From the NCBI RefSeq assembly GCF_030272615.1, contig NC_081408.1, positions 199,625,341 to 199,689,340 of the forward strand: a stretch of DNA of 64,000 nucleotides, given 5' to 3'. Below are positions 36,117 through 47,640 of this stretch, one piece after another. Source of the DNA: Cryptomeria japonica. Its lineage: Eukaryota > Streptophyta > Pinopsida > Cupressales > Cupressaceae. Positions within the stretch are counted from its first letter, which is position 1. Each line of letters starts with the position of its first letter. The notes below the pieces were generated by a model. That model searched no databases, was not told the origin of the DNA, and was given only the letters and a program-made list of their open reading frames with translations. A program made the position numbers and the translations under genes.

Positions 36117-37295
36117 AACATCATGAAACTAAAATATAAACAAAATACCAATTGTTCTGAATCTCGCAAAAAGCCTAAAATCAAGCTACCTTAGGAAATT
36201 TCAATGAAAGACAAGGAAGAAAATGAAGTACACATGTCATGTAGTTAAGAAAACATACATTCTGACATGGAAGTACAAATGTAATAAAGGGTGTCTTTAT
36301 TTTTTTGAATTCCCCACTCGTTGTATGTAACTTTATAGATTGATTATATGATATTTTCTCTACTTTTAGCTATAAATCATGTGTTTTACATGTACCATAA
36401 GAAAAAACACATAATGATAAAATTTAGCAAGATAAATTTCCAAATACAGAAGCTTTGGGTTTGAACAAATGAAGGAAAGCGAATCTCCATGACAAATTGC
36501 ATTCTCTTCAACCTTCAAAGGTAATTCTACAAGTTGCATAGATATGTATTGTAAAACCTCGATTTTAAATTGTGCATTACTACAAGTAACAAGTAAGCAA
36601 TGATATATTAAATTTTCACTTTTAAATAATCTTTGTACCTAGACTATTAGTAATTATGTATCCGCATTAGGAAACATAGAAAACACATGGGTTCTAGAAA
36701 GGCCAAGTTCAAGAGAGAATTTGAGTGAAATTTGCCACAAGGGAGGTTTCTGCTAGATATACTCATCTGGGAGATTGCAAACTAGAAGACCTAATTGGTC
36801 GAATAAGAGAGCCTATAGCTATAGATAAAATGAAGAACTTCGGTAAGAGCGAGTTGGTGGAAGTAGATGAATATCCCATAGCTACAAAAGAACATGAGCT
36901 TGTGCGATAATGATTTCTTAATTATGATCCAAATCAATGAATGGTTACTAATAATGGTCGGCTATATGCAGATATAAACCCCAAATGCATCACAAAAAAT
37001 ATTGGGTATTGTTCGGCCTCGGTTAGTCAAAATAATGACTAAAAGCCAAGCAGTAGAAAATTTCTCAAAATTGAAGACAACCTGTGAAAATATAATCAGA
37101 GAAGAATGGTTCAAAATAAGGAAAGGAAAAGTAAAATCCAAATTGCATAAGCTTATATTAAGAACAAAATTTCACCCAGAAAAATATGGGGCAATCACTT
37201 TCTTTATCCGAGTAGTAGGGTTGGAAGTCATGGGCAATTTGAAGATTAGATGTTCGCATTCATTCAAAGTATGAGGAAAAATAAGGATTTCTTTG
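36117..37295. other. Spacer with two unexplained plus-strand open stretches
   Basis: 36725-36910 reads KFATREVSARYTHLGDCKLE and on to EHELVR. 37002-37274 reads KSQAVENFSKLKTTCENIIR and on to LRTKFHPEKY. Their composition is more protein-like than the surrounding AT-rich DNA, but I recognise no domain and they are in different frames. They may be remnants of one gene or element. Confidence 0.35.
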
Positions 37296-38226
37296 TGTAT
37301 ACACATAAATCTGGCCTGGGTATTGTTAATTAGATGCAAGTCATTTAATTATTCTTCTATTGTATAGTTAAATTAGTTAATTTAATTATATAATTCATTT
37401 TCCCAAAATTCTTCAAATCTCATCATTTTCTATTTTTATCTACATCCTCTTACCTTTCCACCTCATCGCCATCTCAACATGTGAAAAGTAAAAATAATAT
37501 TTTGAAAATTATAAATAAGGATTTATTCACGTCAACATGAGTGCTTGTCACCTTACCTCTTGAGTACTTCTTCATGCTTATTTAATCAAGGTTGTCTCCT
37601 TGAGCCCATAATTGGTCATAAATATGAGCAACCATTTTCAACCTTCAACCACTTTCACTATGCCTCATAAATTATCTCTTGCATCTCCACCATCCATTTC
37701 TCCAAGCTTGATCTCAACCATTGATTATTTACACATCATCTCTAGCCTTGGAAATTCTATAAATAAGGCAAATTCCAGCATTTTGAGGATCCTTGAGTTT
37801 GTGATGTCATAATGCTAGTTTTATGAGTGATTCATGCATCCATTTAGCTTCATTGTAGCTTTTTTTTAATAGCATTTTGTTCATATTTAGTGGTTGTCAT
37901 GGTTTAAATTAGTAGCTTAATTATCTCATCTTAGTGTTTTCATTATCATCATCTCTTAGCTTTGTTTATCTTGTAGTTGCTCTCATAATAGATTTTAGAT
38001 GCTTTCATTTCATTTCATTAATCTCGTTCTTCAAGTAGTCATCTATTTGAGTCATTGTGCAAAATCAGAGAGCACATTTTGAAGACTAAAATGGTCCTTG
38101 GAGATAGAGGACAATGGGATGTATTTGAGGGGGTTTACTAAACTTTCGTTATCTTTGATTTTTATTTAAAATTCTCTCAATAAAATGTTTCATTGGTACA
38201 TTAGGTGTTAATCTTTACTATGTACA
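37296..38226 (+). repeat. Gypsy-type LTR, probable 5' LTR of gypsy1
   Basis: Begins TGTATACACATAAATC and ends ATGTACA, just before a gypsy primer-binding site at 38231. It shares its TGTATACACC-type start, ATTAATTAAAT-rich body and promoter region with the LTRs at 51202 and 54458. A TATA box CTATAAATA is at 37757-37765. Confidence 0.75.
37757..37765 (+). promoter_or_regulatory. Putative TATA box of gypsy LTR
   Basis: CTATAAATA preceded by CCTTGGAAATT. The same arrangement recurs at 55109-55117 (CCTTGGAAATC), and CTATAAATA also at 52114-52122, each at a comparable place in its LTR. Confidence 0.6.
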
Positions 38227-38230
38227 TGTC

Positions 38231-38248
38231 TGGCGCCCACCGTGGGGC
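38231..38248 (+). other. Gypsy1 primer-binding site
   Basis: TGGCGCCCACCGTGGGGC, a common plant Ty3/gypsy primer-binding site, four bases beyond the LTR end. A second PBS-like string, TGGTGAACCCGACTC, lies at about 40304-40318. Confidence 0.8.
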
Positions 38249-40826
38249 TTGGTTTCGCCCATATTTAAATATAGTAATCAAGCATTCAAATTCAACTGAG
38301 TAAACAAATAGTCTTCCTTCAAGCATTAGAGTAGCAATAAGGTCAAGATTCAAGCATTGGAGTTGAAATTCATGTTCTATGTTGTTGAAGACTTCATGAA
38401 ACACTAATTCTCTATGGAGACAAACAAAACTTGACAAGGAGGTATATCATTTGTTTTTTAGTCATTATTTAACATCTCCCTCAAAAGGAGAACATTTACA
38501 TCACTACAATTCAATTATCTCTCATTTATATTTAATGGTTAATTCCAAAACTGGGGTTTGACTTAGGCAAACCCCTATTTCCAGCCTATTTCCCTTTGTT
38601 TTTGTGTGTAGGAAAAAGGTACAGAGATATGATCTTCACAATAAGTATTATTTTATAGTGATGAATCGATGTTGGCAATATGATGGATTTGGTTAAGTGT
38701 TGTCATTGATGTCAACACTGTATCTCGGTTGGAGACTATCCCGGTTGGACCTATCCCGGTTAGTCTTGGTGATTATCTTGGTTTTGGCTATTATTTTGAT
38801 CTGGTATGATCAGATATCTAGAATCAGTTCTTGGATCTTTACTCTAGATGGCTATATGCTTTCTATATTTTGTTGGTTCATTATTTGGTGCTTCGGTTGT
38901 TATCACTTTTGGTATTTACCGGTACCAACTAGCTTCTAGCTTCCCAGTTAGCTTTACCAGTAAGTGATATTTAGTGTTTTGGTCAAACGATCTTGGTCTA
39001 CCTTATGGAATTGGTTTCTATCATGTTGAAGGTGCTTCTTGATCATATTTTGAGTGTTTCGTGGCTTTGCATTGGCTGGCGTGCTGTTATGGTGGTCTTA
39101 TTTGGATCCAATTAGACTTTTTGTGTTACTTCACCAAGGGTTTCTACCAGCTAGTGAAGTGTGCTGGATTTTGGTCTTAGCGGAATTTCCGGCAGATTTA
39201 ATTTCTTGGTTACTTGATTTAGATCCATGCTATATAATGTAAATCATAATATTGGTCTGGTGATACCATGCAATGTAATTTTTGTTATTATAAGTTTATG
39301 GGTTTAGGGTTTAGCCGACCTTGTCAATAAGGTTGATGATCTAAATTTATAGGTGACAAATTCATGTAATTTGGATATCGATGGGATGAATGGTTTTTTT
39401 CTGCATTATCAAAGGAAGGTTAATGTGTGAACAAGTGATATATCATTCGGTGAAGGTTTTTGTATTGTAGGGCAGACATCTGTGCTTAACTAGAACTATA
39501 TCAATCATTAGGAGATGTTACTTTCATAGTTCATTCTTTACGAATTGTAGTCCAATGTTTTTGTAAGTCAGTGAGACTTCTTTGTGTAATGAGCAGTGCT
39601 CTCTAGGTTGTTGGTCTTTCTACAAGTGCAAACTCCATTTTAATTATTCACAATACTACTGCAGAGTATTCATCTGATTGTGGGTAGGGTTTCCCACTGT
39701 GGTTTTTCCCTTTACTGGGTTTTCCACGTCAAAATATTGCTGTTGTGTGTACTGAGCTTTCATGTTCTATTCTTAACTATGTGAGTTCCTTTGTGCTCTA
39801 GTTTAATGGTTTTGATATGCATTAAGTTCAGATTTCTGATAGTAAACTAATTCACCACCCCCCTCTCAGTTTACTCTCGGTATTAGATATGTCTAACAAT
39901 CGATCCCCCATTGGAGTGTGAAAACTTCGGAGGACCAGGGTGACCACCACCATAGTCCTAACATTTTAGGATCTCTTTTGGGGAGAAGGTCTAAATCTAC
40001 TTGCATTTCTCAAATCCAGGTTCATGGCTCAATCCTATGATTGTAGCTTATTGTTTACTTATTTCTAGTTCAATTTATAACACTTCTACCCTAATTTCTA
40101 CAATTCAATTTACAAAAGAGGTTTTATTAATTCACATCATCAATAACCCAATCCAATCAAAATTCTCAATTCTAATTCTTGCTAGTTTGTGACTAGATCT
40201 ATTGGATTGGAACCCTCTTTTGAATGTAATATTCCCCAAGTAATAAAATTAGTGGTTTCTTCCTTCTATGGTGGGAACCCTAATTTTATTCAACATTACC
40301 TTTTGGTGAACCCGACTCCTTACACCTTTAATTCTGATTTACATTCTTATATTTGAGTATTTATGCAAATTCAAATTCAAATTCAAATTCAAATTTACAT
40401 TTGCAATTTTAAATTTTCATGAAACTTTAAAAATTTAGAGCTTAAATTCACAAAAAACCTAATTTTAAATTCTAAAATTAAGCTTGTGGATTGTGTAATA
40501 GATTTATCATTTCTGATCTGATTATTCATTTCATTTATAATTCAAATTTTCCCTTCTAGATCTCATTTTCAAATTGAATTACATAAATTTAGTGGTTGAA
40601 TGTACAAAAACCTAAATTTATAATTTCGAAATTTACCATGAGGGTTGCATAAATTTTCAATTTAGTTTCTAGATATGATTTTTATGAATATTATGCTATG
40701 ATCTAGATGCATTTGTCTCTCAAATTTACAAATCAAATTGCTTAATTAATTGGTTAATCAATCATTTTCACAAAATTTGGCATTGTTTAATCATAATTTT
40801 CAAATTCAAATTCAAATTTCCCTCCT
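38249..40826 (+). mobile_element. Gypsy1 leader region, interrupted by a solo LTR
   Basis: Untranslated leader between the primer-binding site and gag, interrupted at 38670-39898 by a solo copia LTR. It includes the AAATTC hexamer repeat at about 40366-40395 and the second PBS-like site near 40304. No coding sequence recognised. Confidence 0.55.
38670..39898 (+). repeat. Solo copia LTR with 5-bp target duplication
   Basis: 1229 bp, from TGTTGGCAATATG to ATGTCTAACA, flanked by ATCGA on both sides (38665-38669 and 39899-39903). Contains GTTGTCATTGATGTCAACAC near the start, the R-region string CCCACTGTGGTTTTTCCC near 39694 and ACCCCCCTCTCAG near its end. No PBS or coding region follows. Confidence 0.95.
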
Positions 40827-41682
40827 TTGTGCTCGAGTTTTACAACTATTAGTCTTAGTTATAACATTCTTGTGAGAGGAATTTGTAGAATTAAGGATTC
40901 CAAAGGTTTAACTACTAAGGATATGGAGCCTAATTTGGATAAATTGTTTCATGAGAATGTGGGTGGTTATTTTATTTTAACAAATGATGTCATTTATCCC
41001 CATTCTTTCCGTAATTATCATGATGAGGGTGAATCACTAACTAAGGTTTCTGATGACCAATTAGAGAAGATTGACAATGAATTTGAAAATTTTCAATAGT
41101 GGATGAGTGAACAATACCCGAAAAGTGAGGCTATCCCATTGATTGAAGAATTAAAAATAATTGTTCAAAGTGATAAAATTGGTGTTGATTTGTTGCAAGA
41201 CCTTTCTCATATTGTTGACATTAATATCTGGCCTTTAAAAAGTTGCGTTGAAGTCCTTGGTTACACTCAACCTCCTAGTGAAGTTAATAATTCTATTCCC
41301 ATGCCTACTTCTATGCCTAGTGTGCTTACTTTCACGTCCAAGATCATGGCTACTTCCACACAAAATTTTATTCCTACACATGTTAGTCAAGGGGGAAACA
41401 TTGCTAATCAAAACTCTTTCATACCTCCTTATGTGAGTCTTCCATTTGTTACACAATAATCTCCCATGCCTACCTATCATAGTGCTCACCTCCTCCTTAA
41501 TTTAACAATATTACTCCTCCATCCCAATCAAACATGACCAATTTCAACCCATCTACTGAAGCAACCATTAATAGTCTAGCTCAAATAGTGTCATCCTTGC
41601 AACACGAAATAGCTTCCATGAACCAATAAATGTATAATGCACTCATATTTGATGTAGTGAGCTCATTATCTAATGATGTGGT
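40827..41682 (+). pseudogene. Gypsy1 gag, N-terminal part
   Basis: 40827-41459 stays in one frame with a TAG at 41098 and a TAA at 41457: HENVGGYFILTNDVIYPHSF, then EQYPKSEAIPLIEELKIIVQ. After a frame change it continues to about 41682 (NSLAQIVSSLQHEIASMNQ, then VVSSLSNDVV). Copia2 is inserted at 41683, and the same protein resumes at 50461 in register if a 5-bp target duplication is removed. Gag is the structural protein of the element's particle. Confidence 0.75.
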
Positions 41683-41781
41683 TGTTAGACATTTCAAATA
41701 ACTGGAAGACAACTGAGAGAGGGGGGGGGGGGGGATGAAATAGTTGTCACATATTATCGAAACCTTAAGCAATTAAAACTT

Positions 41782-43385
41782 CTTTTTTTTTTGGCAAAAG
41801 TGGAAGACCACTTATATATATTAATATAATAATAAAAATGTTACAAATAAACATGGCTCGACGAGCATACTGGCAGGAAAGAGCCAAGTGAGAAAACCTT
41901 CGGTTATAGCTTGACTCAAAAAAATAGAGACCTAAAAAAGCTTAAGACTAAAGCTTAAATCCTAATATCTAAAAACTGAGGCTAATTAAAATGAAGGGTC
42001 ATTCCCAAAACAAGGCCAATGACCCTTTTACAAAAATGATAATCAGTCACTATCATAGAATTCCAACTAAGCCCAAGTGATTCTGACAGATATTAGTTGC
42101 AAAAACTTTCAGTAGCCAGCCAACCAAAAAATGCCAAAATTTGTTGAAGGCATCGTCGAATTTCTACCATAGCAAATCTTTTTTTAAAACAAATCCCTTC
42201 AGATATCTATTCTTCCATAACCAATGGATACCTTTTCAAGTCATCATATAAATCAATAGGTAAGATCATACCCCCAGTGACCTAATGTAGTGACATAGAA
42301 CCAATTTTACCACCATCCAAAATAAGGCCATGCTAAGGAGGAGCATTGAGGTCTGGCACAAGATTATACAGAGTAGTCGATTGAGCATTCGGGTCTCTTG
42401 TAACAAAAGAAGGGGCGTGAAGGAGAATAAGATGTGCATTGACTTTCTATTTAATTTGAACCATCATTTCATGCCCAATGTCCCTATAATGTCTATCTAA
42501 AACCCTCTGAATAAGAGCATAATTCTATATTTCCAGAGAGTATTTGATGTTGTCGTAAATTGAAAGGAAAACATGCCTATTAAGGAGGAATTACCATGAG
42601 AAGATACCACCTATGTGAGCTGCTCCATCCCATAGGTCATACCTTTGCACTTCAAGCAAAATCTTATTGTCTGGAAGGAAAACATCTCTCACCACTTTAG
42701 CAGCTATAATCTCCAAAAGAGGCATGGCTTGAAGAAGGTTGAGAGCATTAGAAAGGAAAATTGACACCAACTGAGAGGGGAAAATGACTCTCCTTGATTG
42801 GGGAAACAAAATATACTCTCCAATTATACTTTTGATACTCTTCCACATTTGATAACTATGGGAAAGAAAAATTGAGCCAAGATGTTCATCTATTATGTGT
42901 TCGGAAAAAGGTTGCTCCCATTCTTGCACCGAAATGTTAACCCTGTAATTTTGAGGCATGTATCCAAGGTGCTCTCTTCGGCATGTATTACATACTGGAG
43001 AATTTTTCATGTCACTCATCCCTTTAATGTCCCTATCTAGCTGCATTAAGAAAATGTTAGCTTGCCAAGCGAAAAAGATCGCCAATTGAAACTGGGATAA
43101 ACCTTCTATAAAATTGGTGGAGAAGATAATAATAGCAATCTATCTACTCAAGCCAAGGATTTTGAGGGTAGTAAATACTGGCACATGGAGCATTGTTTTC
43201 ACATGCTCAAAGATAAAAAATCAAGATTTTTGCCATGGGAGATGCTGTTAACAGGCCAATTAATAACTATTTGCATATGCGACCATAGGTATTATGAATA
43301 ATATCTCGGTATGTGTAATATATTTCCTACAAATAATCATATCAATGCAAACCAAACAAATGTGAAATACTGATTAGAGTATTTT
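41782..43385 (-). mobile_element. LINE3: 5'-truncated LINE inserted in copia2 LTR
   Basis: 1604 bp flanked by a perfect 17-bp duplication TTAAGCAATTAAAACTT (41765-41781 and 43386-43402). It starts at a T run (the poly-A tail on the minus strand), and its next ~150 bases match the left end of LINE2, including GGAAAGAGCC. It therefore consists almost wholly of the family's 3' tail, beyond RNase H. It carries a 164-codon minus-strand open frame at 43085-42591. Confidence 0.93.
42591..43085 (-). CDS. Open frame of unknown meaning in the LINE3 tail
   Basis: 164 residues, start at a Met codon, uninterrupted. It contains a Cys pair (VCNTCRREHLGYM) and a hydrophobic, charged C-terminal half (FPSQLVSIFLSNALNLLQAM). 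No domain recognised. It lies where the LINE family has its ~1.6-kb region downstream of RNase H, so it could be a third ORF, a captured sequence or chance. The corresponding part of LINE2 has 127- and 77-residue open stretches but no obvious protein similarity. Confidence 0.3.
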   Translation of the reverse strand: MAIFFAWQANIFLMQLDRDIKGMSDMKNSPVCNTCRREHLGYMPQNYRVNISVQEWEQPFSEHIIDEHLGSIFLSHSYQMWKSIKSIIGEYILFPQSRRVIFPSQLVSIFLSNALNLLQAMPLLEIIAAKVVRDVFLPDNKILLEVQRYDLWDGAAHIGGIFSW

Positions 43386-45006
43386 TTAAGCAATTAAAAC
43401 TTTAATACCGAAACCCAAAACATTAATACCAGAATGCTTAAACCAAATACAAAAATAGTAGTAAAATCAATTAAGCATAAACAATAATCATAGAATAAAT
43501 ACCATCCACATGACACCAAGATTTATACATGGAAAACCCAGTAAAGGGAAATACCATGGTGGGAAGCCTACCCACAGTCAGATAATACTTTTGCAATAAG
43601 CCTGTGAATTACAATTGAGGGGCTTGCACTTGCAGGAAGGATAACAACCTAGAGCACACTGCTCATCACAAAAGGAGTCTTACTGACTACATAGAAATCC
43701 AGACTATAATCCAGAAGAATTATTTTGAACTGCAATGATAGCATCTCCTATGCCTGACTACAGTTCTGATTAAACTCAATATCAGAGACCTAAATCCTCT
43801 TACATAAACCCAATTTGATCTCCAATGATCGACCAAATCCTCTACCCTGAATGATATTATATTATTCGCACATTACATCCCTTGACCATAACCATATATG
43901 ATCTACAATGAGATCTTACATCATATATATACAAACCCTCAACCATAAAAAATCAGGTCAGCTACCAGATAATAAACCAGTTACATAATTACAAAACATG
44001 TCGGCCTTAGACCAAACAAATAATATCCAACACATAAAACATCCCAGAAACATATCAAAAGGTCCAATCCACATGTTACATTAAGCCGTTCCATAACCTA
44101 GATCAACCAAGACCCAATATATGTCCACACACTAAAGCAATGATCTCCAACCGCCAAGTCTCAAACATTATCATCAACATCATCTTGAAACTCCATTGGA
44201 ATCTGTGGTAACACCACTTATGCATATCATCAAATATCTTCATCAAAATCTATGTCGGCGAAACCCTCGCTAGAACCACAAGCCAAGCTTCCAAGCAAAT
44301 AGGATGCATCCTATCACCAGACCAAAACCAACTGACTGAATATGAACATGAGTATCATGAATAAGCCAATTCCATAACCAAACCATACCGGAGCCTACCG
44401 GATCATGTCGGATCTAAACCAACCAAAAACTACTCAACCTACTAGGACCAGAAGGGTGCCGGTAAAGCATCCAAACAACTAGTGTTGATATCAATGACAA
44501 AACATCAATGTAACACATAATCAAGTCCACCAAATGGCCAACAATCTCCCCCTTTGGCATTGATAGAAACACTAGATGTGAAAAACATCTAAGTACCAAG
44601 AAATGCCAAACAAGTCTCCCCTAATGCAAGACAACCAACAATATCCCACATAAAGATATAGCAATGAAGTTATGAAACAATGACCAAAATCCCCCTATGA
44701 ATGATATCTCTATAAAGCTCTGAATTATACATATATCTCTCCCCATAATGTATATAACTCCTTAAGTTTTTCTTTTTCACATCAATATCTCTCCCCCTTT
44801 GACATAAATGCTAGAAATATAACAAAAATATCAAAGCAAAAAAACATAAACCATTGAATCACAAAGCTGACTACTCCCCCTAAGCAGTACCATCCCCACA
44901 TCAGTGTCGAAATGAAAATATCTCCAATAATGCATATTGTACTGATGCCAAACCATATCAATCAAGTCTCTACTGGAGGGGCAGAAACCCTCAATCTGTC
45001 TCTGAA

Positions 45007-45624
45007 TTACTCAAATGATTCCTTAGGCAAAGGTTTAGTGAAGATATCTTCAATCTTCTCTTTAGTGTTCACATAAACCATTCTAACTTCATTTGCTTCG
45101 ACCTTTTCCTTCAAAAAGTTGTATTTGATATATATGTGCTTTGTCTTAGAATGAAATACTGGATTCTTTGATATATCAATAGCAGTAGAGTTATCACACT
45201 GAATAACTATCAGTGCATTACAATCCACCTTTATATCCTTCAACATTTTCTTCATCCATAGAACCTGTGTACAGTTAGTAGCAACAACAACATACTCATC
45301 TTCAGCTATAGATAAAGAAGTACATGATTGTTTCTTGCTGATCCATGAAATAATTTTGTTTCCAAGAAAGAAAGCTCCACCGGAAGTACTTTTTTGGTCA
45401 TCAATATCTCCAGCCCAATCTATATCTATATATGCACATAATGTAAAGTCATCATCCTTAGGGTACCATAAACCATATTTAGATGTACCTTGTAAGTATC
45501 TACAAATCCTTTTCACCACACTCTCATGAATTTCTCTAGGATCACTCTGAAATCTTGATACAATACAAACAACATTCATTATGTCAGGCCTAGTCTGAGT
45601 CAAATAAAGAAGATCTCCAATCAT
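45007..45624 (-). pseudogene. Copia2 RNase H
   Basis: 205-residue open stretch: MIGDLLYLTQTRPDIMNVVC, then KRICRYLQGTSKYGLWYPKD, YIDIDWAGDIDDQKSTSGGA, SWISKKQSCTSLSIAEDEYV, VIQCDNSTAIDISKNPVFHS and EDIFTKPLPKESFE. This is the complete copia RNase H module with its acidic residues (D of DIDWAG, E of AEDEY, D of CDNSTA). It is separated from the RT frame by a frameshift near 45640. Its stop lies about 450 bases from the polypurine tract. Confidence 0.92.
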
Positions 45625-45644
45625 AGATTTGTATGTTGTAGGAT

Positions 45645-46616
45645 TTACCGGTGCATAAAAATTTTTCTTGTTAACTTCTCACTTGTAACCATAGGAGTAC
45701 TTACCGGTTTAGAATTTCCCATACCAAATTTCTTCAACAATTCCCTAGCATACTTAGTTTGATAGATGAAAATACCTTTATTAGTTAGAGTAATTTGCAA
45801 ACCTAAGAAAAATTTCATTTCCCCAATCATAGACATTTAAAATTCTTTCTCCATATTGTTATAAAATTCCATGAATAACTTATCTTCATGTCCAAAAATA
45901 ATGTCATCAACAAATACTTCAATAATCAGTATATCATCATCAGTGATCTTATAATATAAATTACTGTCAGCATTACCCTTAGTAAAACCAAGCTTCAAAA
46001 GATATTTATCCAACCTTTCATACCAAGCTCTAGGTGCCTATTTCAATCCATATAAAGCTTTCCTTAACCTGTAAACCATGTTTGTATCATCTGATAGTGA
46101 AAAACCATCAGGTTGCTCAATATAAGCTTCCTCATCAAGGTCCCCATTAAAAAATGCACACTTAACATCCATCTGATAAACCTTGTAGTTTTTATGGGTA
46201 GCATAGGCAAGAAATAATCTTAAAGCTTCAATCCTAGCTGTAGGTGTAAAAGCCTCTCCATAATCAATTCCTTCCTTCTGAGAATATCCTTTACAAACCA
46301 ATCTAGCCTTATTCCTTACAACTTGACCATCCTCATTCAATTTATTCCTAAAAAACCATTTAGTTCTAATAACATTCTTATTTTTAGGCCGGGGAACCAA
46401 AGTCCATGTGTTATTTTTATCAATCTGATCTAAATATTCTTCCATAGCTTTCAACCAATACTCATCTTTACATGCTTCAATTACTGATACCAGTTCAGCT
46501 TGTGAAATTAAAAATACCTCATTAGTTTCCAGTCTTCTTCTTGTCATTACTCCATTGTTCTTATCCCTAATGATTTGATCTTTTGAATGATTTAATCTCA
46601 CATACTTAGGAGTCAT
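45645..46616 (-). pseudogene. Copia2 reverse transcriptase
   Basis: 46616-46038 and 45836-45645 are in one frame: [90 protein letters not shown], a stop, APRAWYERLDKYL, VFVDDIIFGH (catalytic pair in F-V-D-D form), then GEMKFFLGLQITLTNKGIFI. Two or three stops break an otherwise continuous RVT_2 domain. Confidence 0.93.
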
Positions 46617-46694
46617 CTAACTCTCTATTCCTCTTCCTGGTTCTTCAATTACTGTAGATTTTTCTGATACTGTCAAAGTAACTAGCTCAACACT

Positions 46695-47640
46695 CTATTC
46701 CGATAAAGGTTCTACCAGTTCAGATATAATCATTTCCACCACCAGTTTCTTCTCATAAACTCTGATTTGACCTCTATTCACCTCATCCACTTTGGCATTA
46801 TCATTTTCCACAATTCTGTGTAATCTCTTGTTATAACATCTATATGCCTTTCTTTCATTAGAATAACCAAGAAATATGCCTTCATCACATCTAGGATCAA
46901 ATTTTACAATGATATTATCTTTTTTGATATAACATTTACTACCAAAGATTCTGAAATAGTTAACTGTAGGTGTATTGCCAAACAATAATTCATAAGGTGT
47001 CTTACCGATTTCTCCTTTGATATGTACTTTGTTGAATGTATAAACCGCTATGCTTATTACTTCTCTCCAGTAGATATGAGGTAGACTAGCTTCCATCATC
47101 ATTGCTCTAGTAGCATCCAAGATAGTTATGTTCTTCCTTTCCACAACTCCATTATGCTGAGGTGTCTGGAGAGAAGAAAATTATCTTCTTATACCATGCT
47201 TCTCACAAAAGCTATTAAACTCACCATATGTGAATTCTCCACCTTGATCTAACCTCAAACATTTAATCTTCAATCCTGTCTTAGTTTCCACTTTAGCCTT
47301 AAAGATCTTAAATTTTTTAAATGCCTCAGATTTTTCCCTTAGAGAAGTAACCCACATCATTCTAGAATAATCATAAATGATTAGCATGAAATATCTATCA
47401 CCTTAAAAAATTTAACTGTAGCAGGGCCACACAAATTAGTATGAATAAGATCAAGAACATCATTAGATTTTTCTTGTATACTCCTAAAAGAGGTTTTGAC
47501 CTGTTTCCCCATTTGACATTCTTTACATATCGGATAATAGGGCTTCATAATCTTATGTATATCTCTAACTACCTTAGTTGATCTGGTCTTCACAATGCAA
47601 TCAAAATTCACATGACACAACCTTTTATGTCATAGCCAAC
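46695..47640 (-). pseudogene. Copia2 integrase
   Basis: The zinc-binding part ends in CKECQMGKQVKTSF. The core reads DLIHTNLCGPA, YDYSRMMWVTSLREKSEAF and LRLDQGGEFTYGEFNSFCEK, followed by the HNGVVERKN box. The C-terminal part is PHIYWREVISIAVYTFN, KTPYELLFGNTPTVNYF and GIFLGYSNERKAYRCY. One frame change near 47385 and a stop near 47180. Confidence 0.92.

Larger units (their letters stand above)
41683..44543 (-). repeat. Copia2 3' LTR, split by LINE3
   Basis: LTR sequence 41683-41781 and 43386-44543, about 1240 bp net, against 1217 bp for the 5' LTR. It carries a G14 run at 41721-41734 where the other LTR has GAGAAGCGAATC, an expansion within the U5 CCCCCC motif. Confidence 0.93.
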
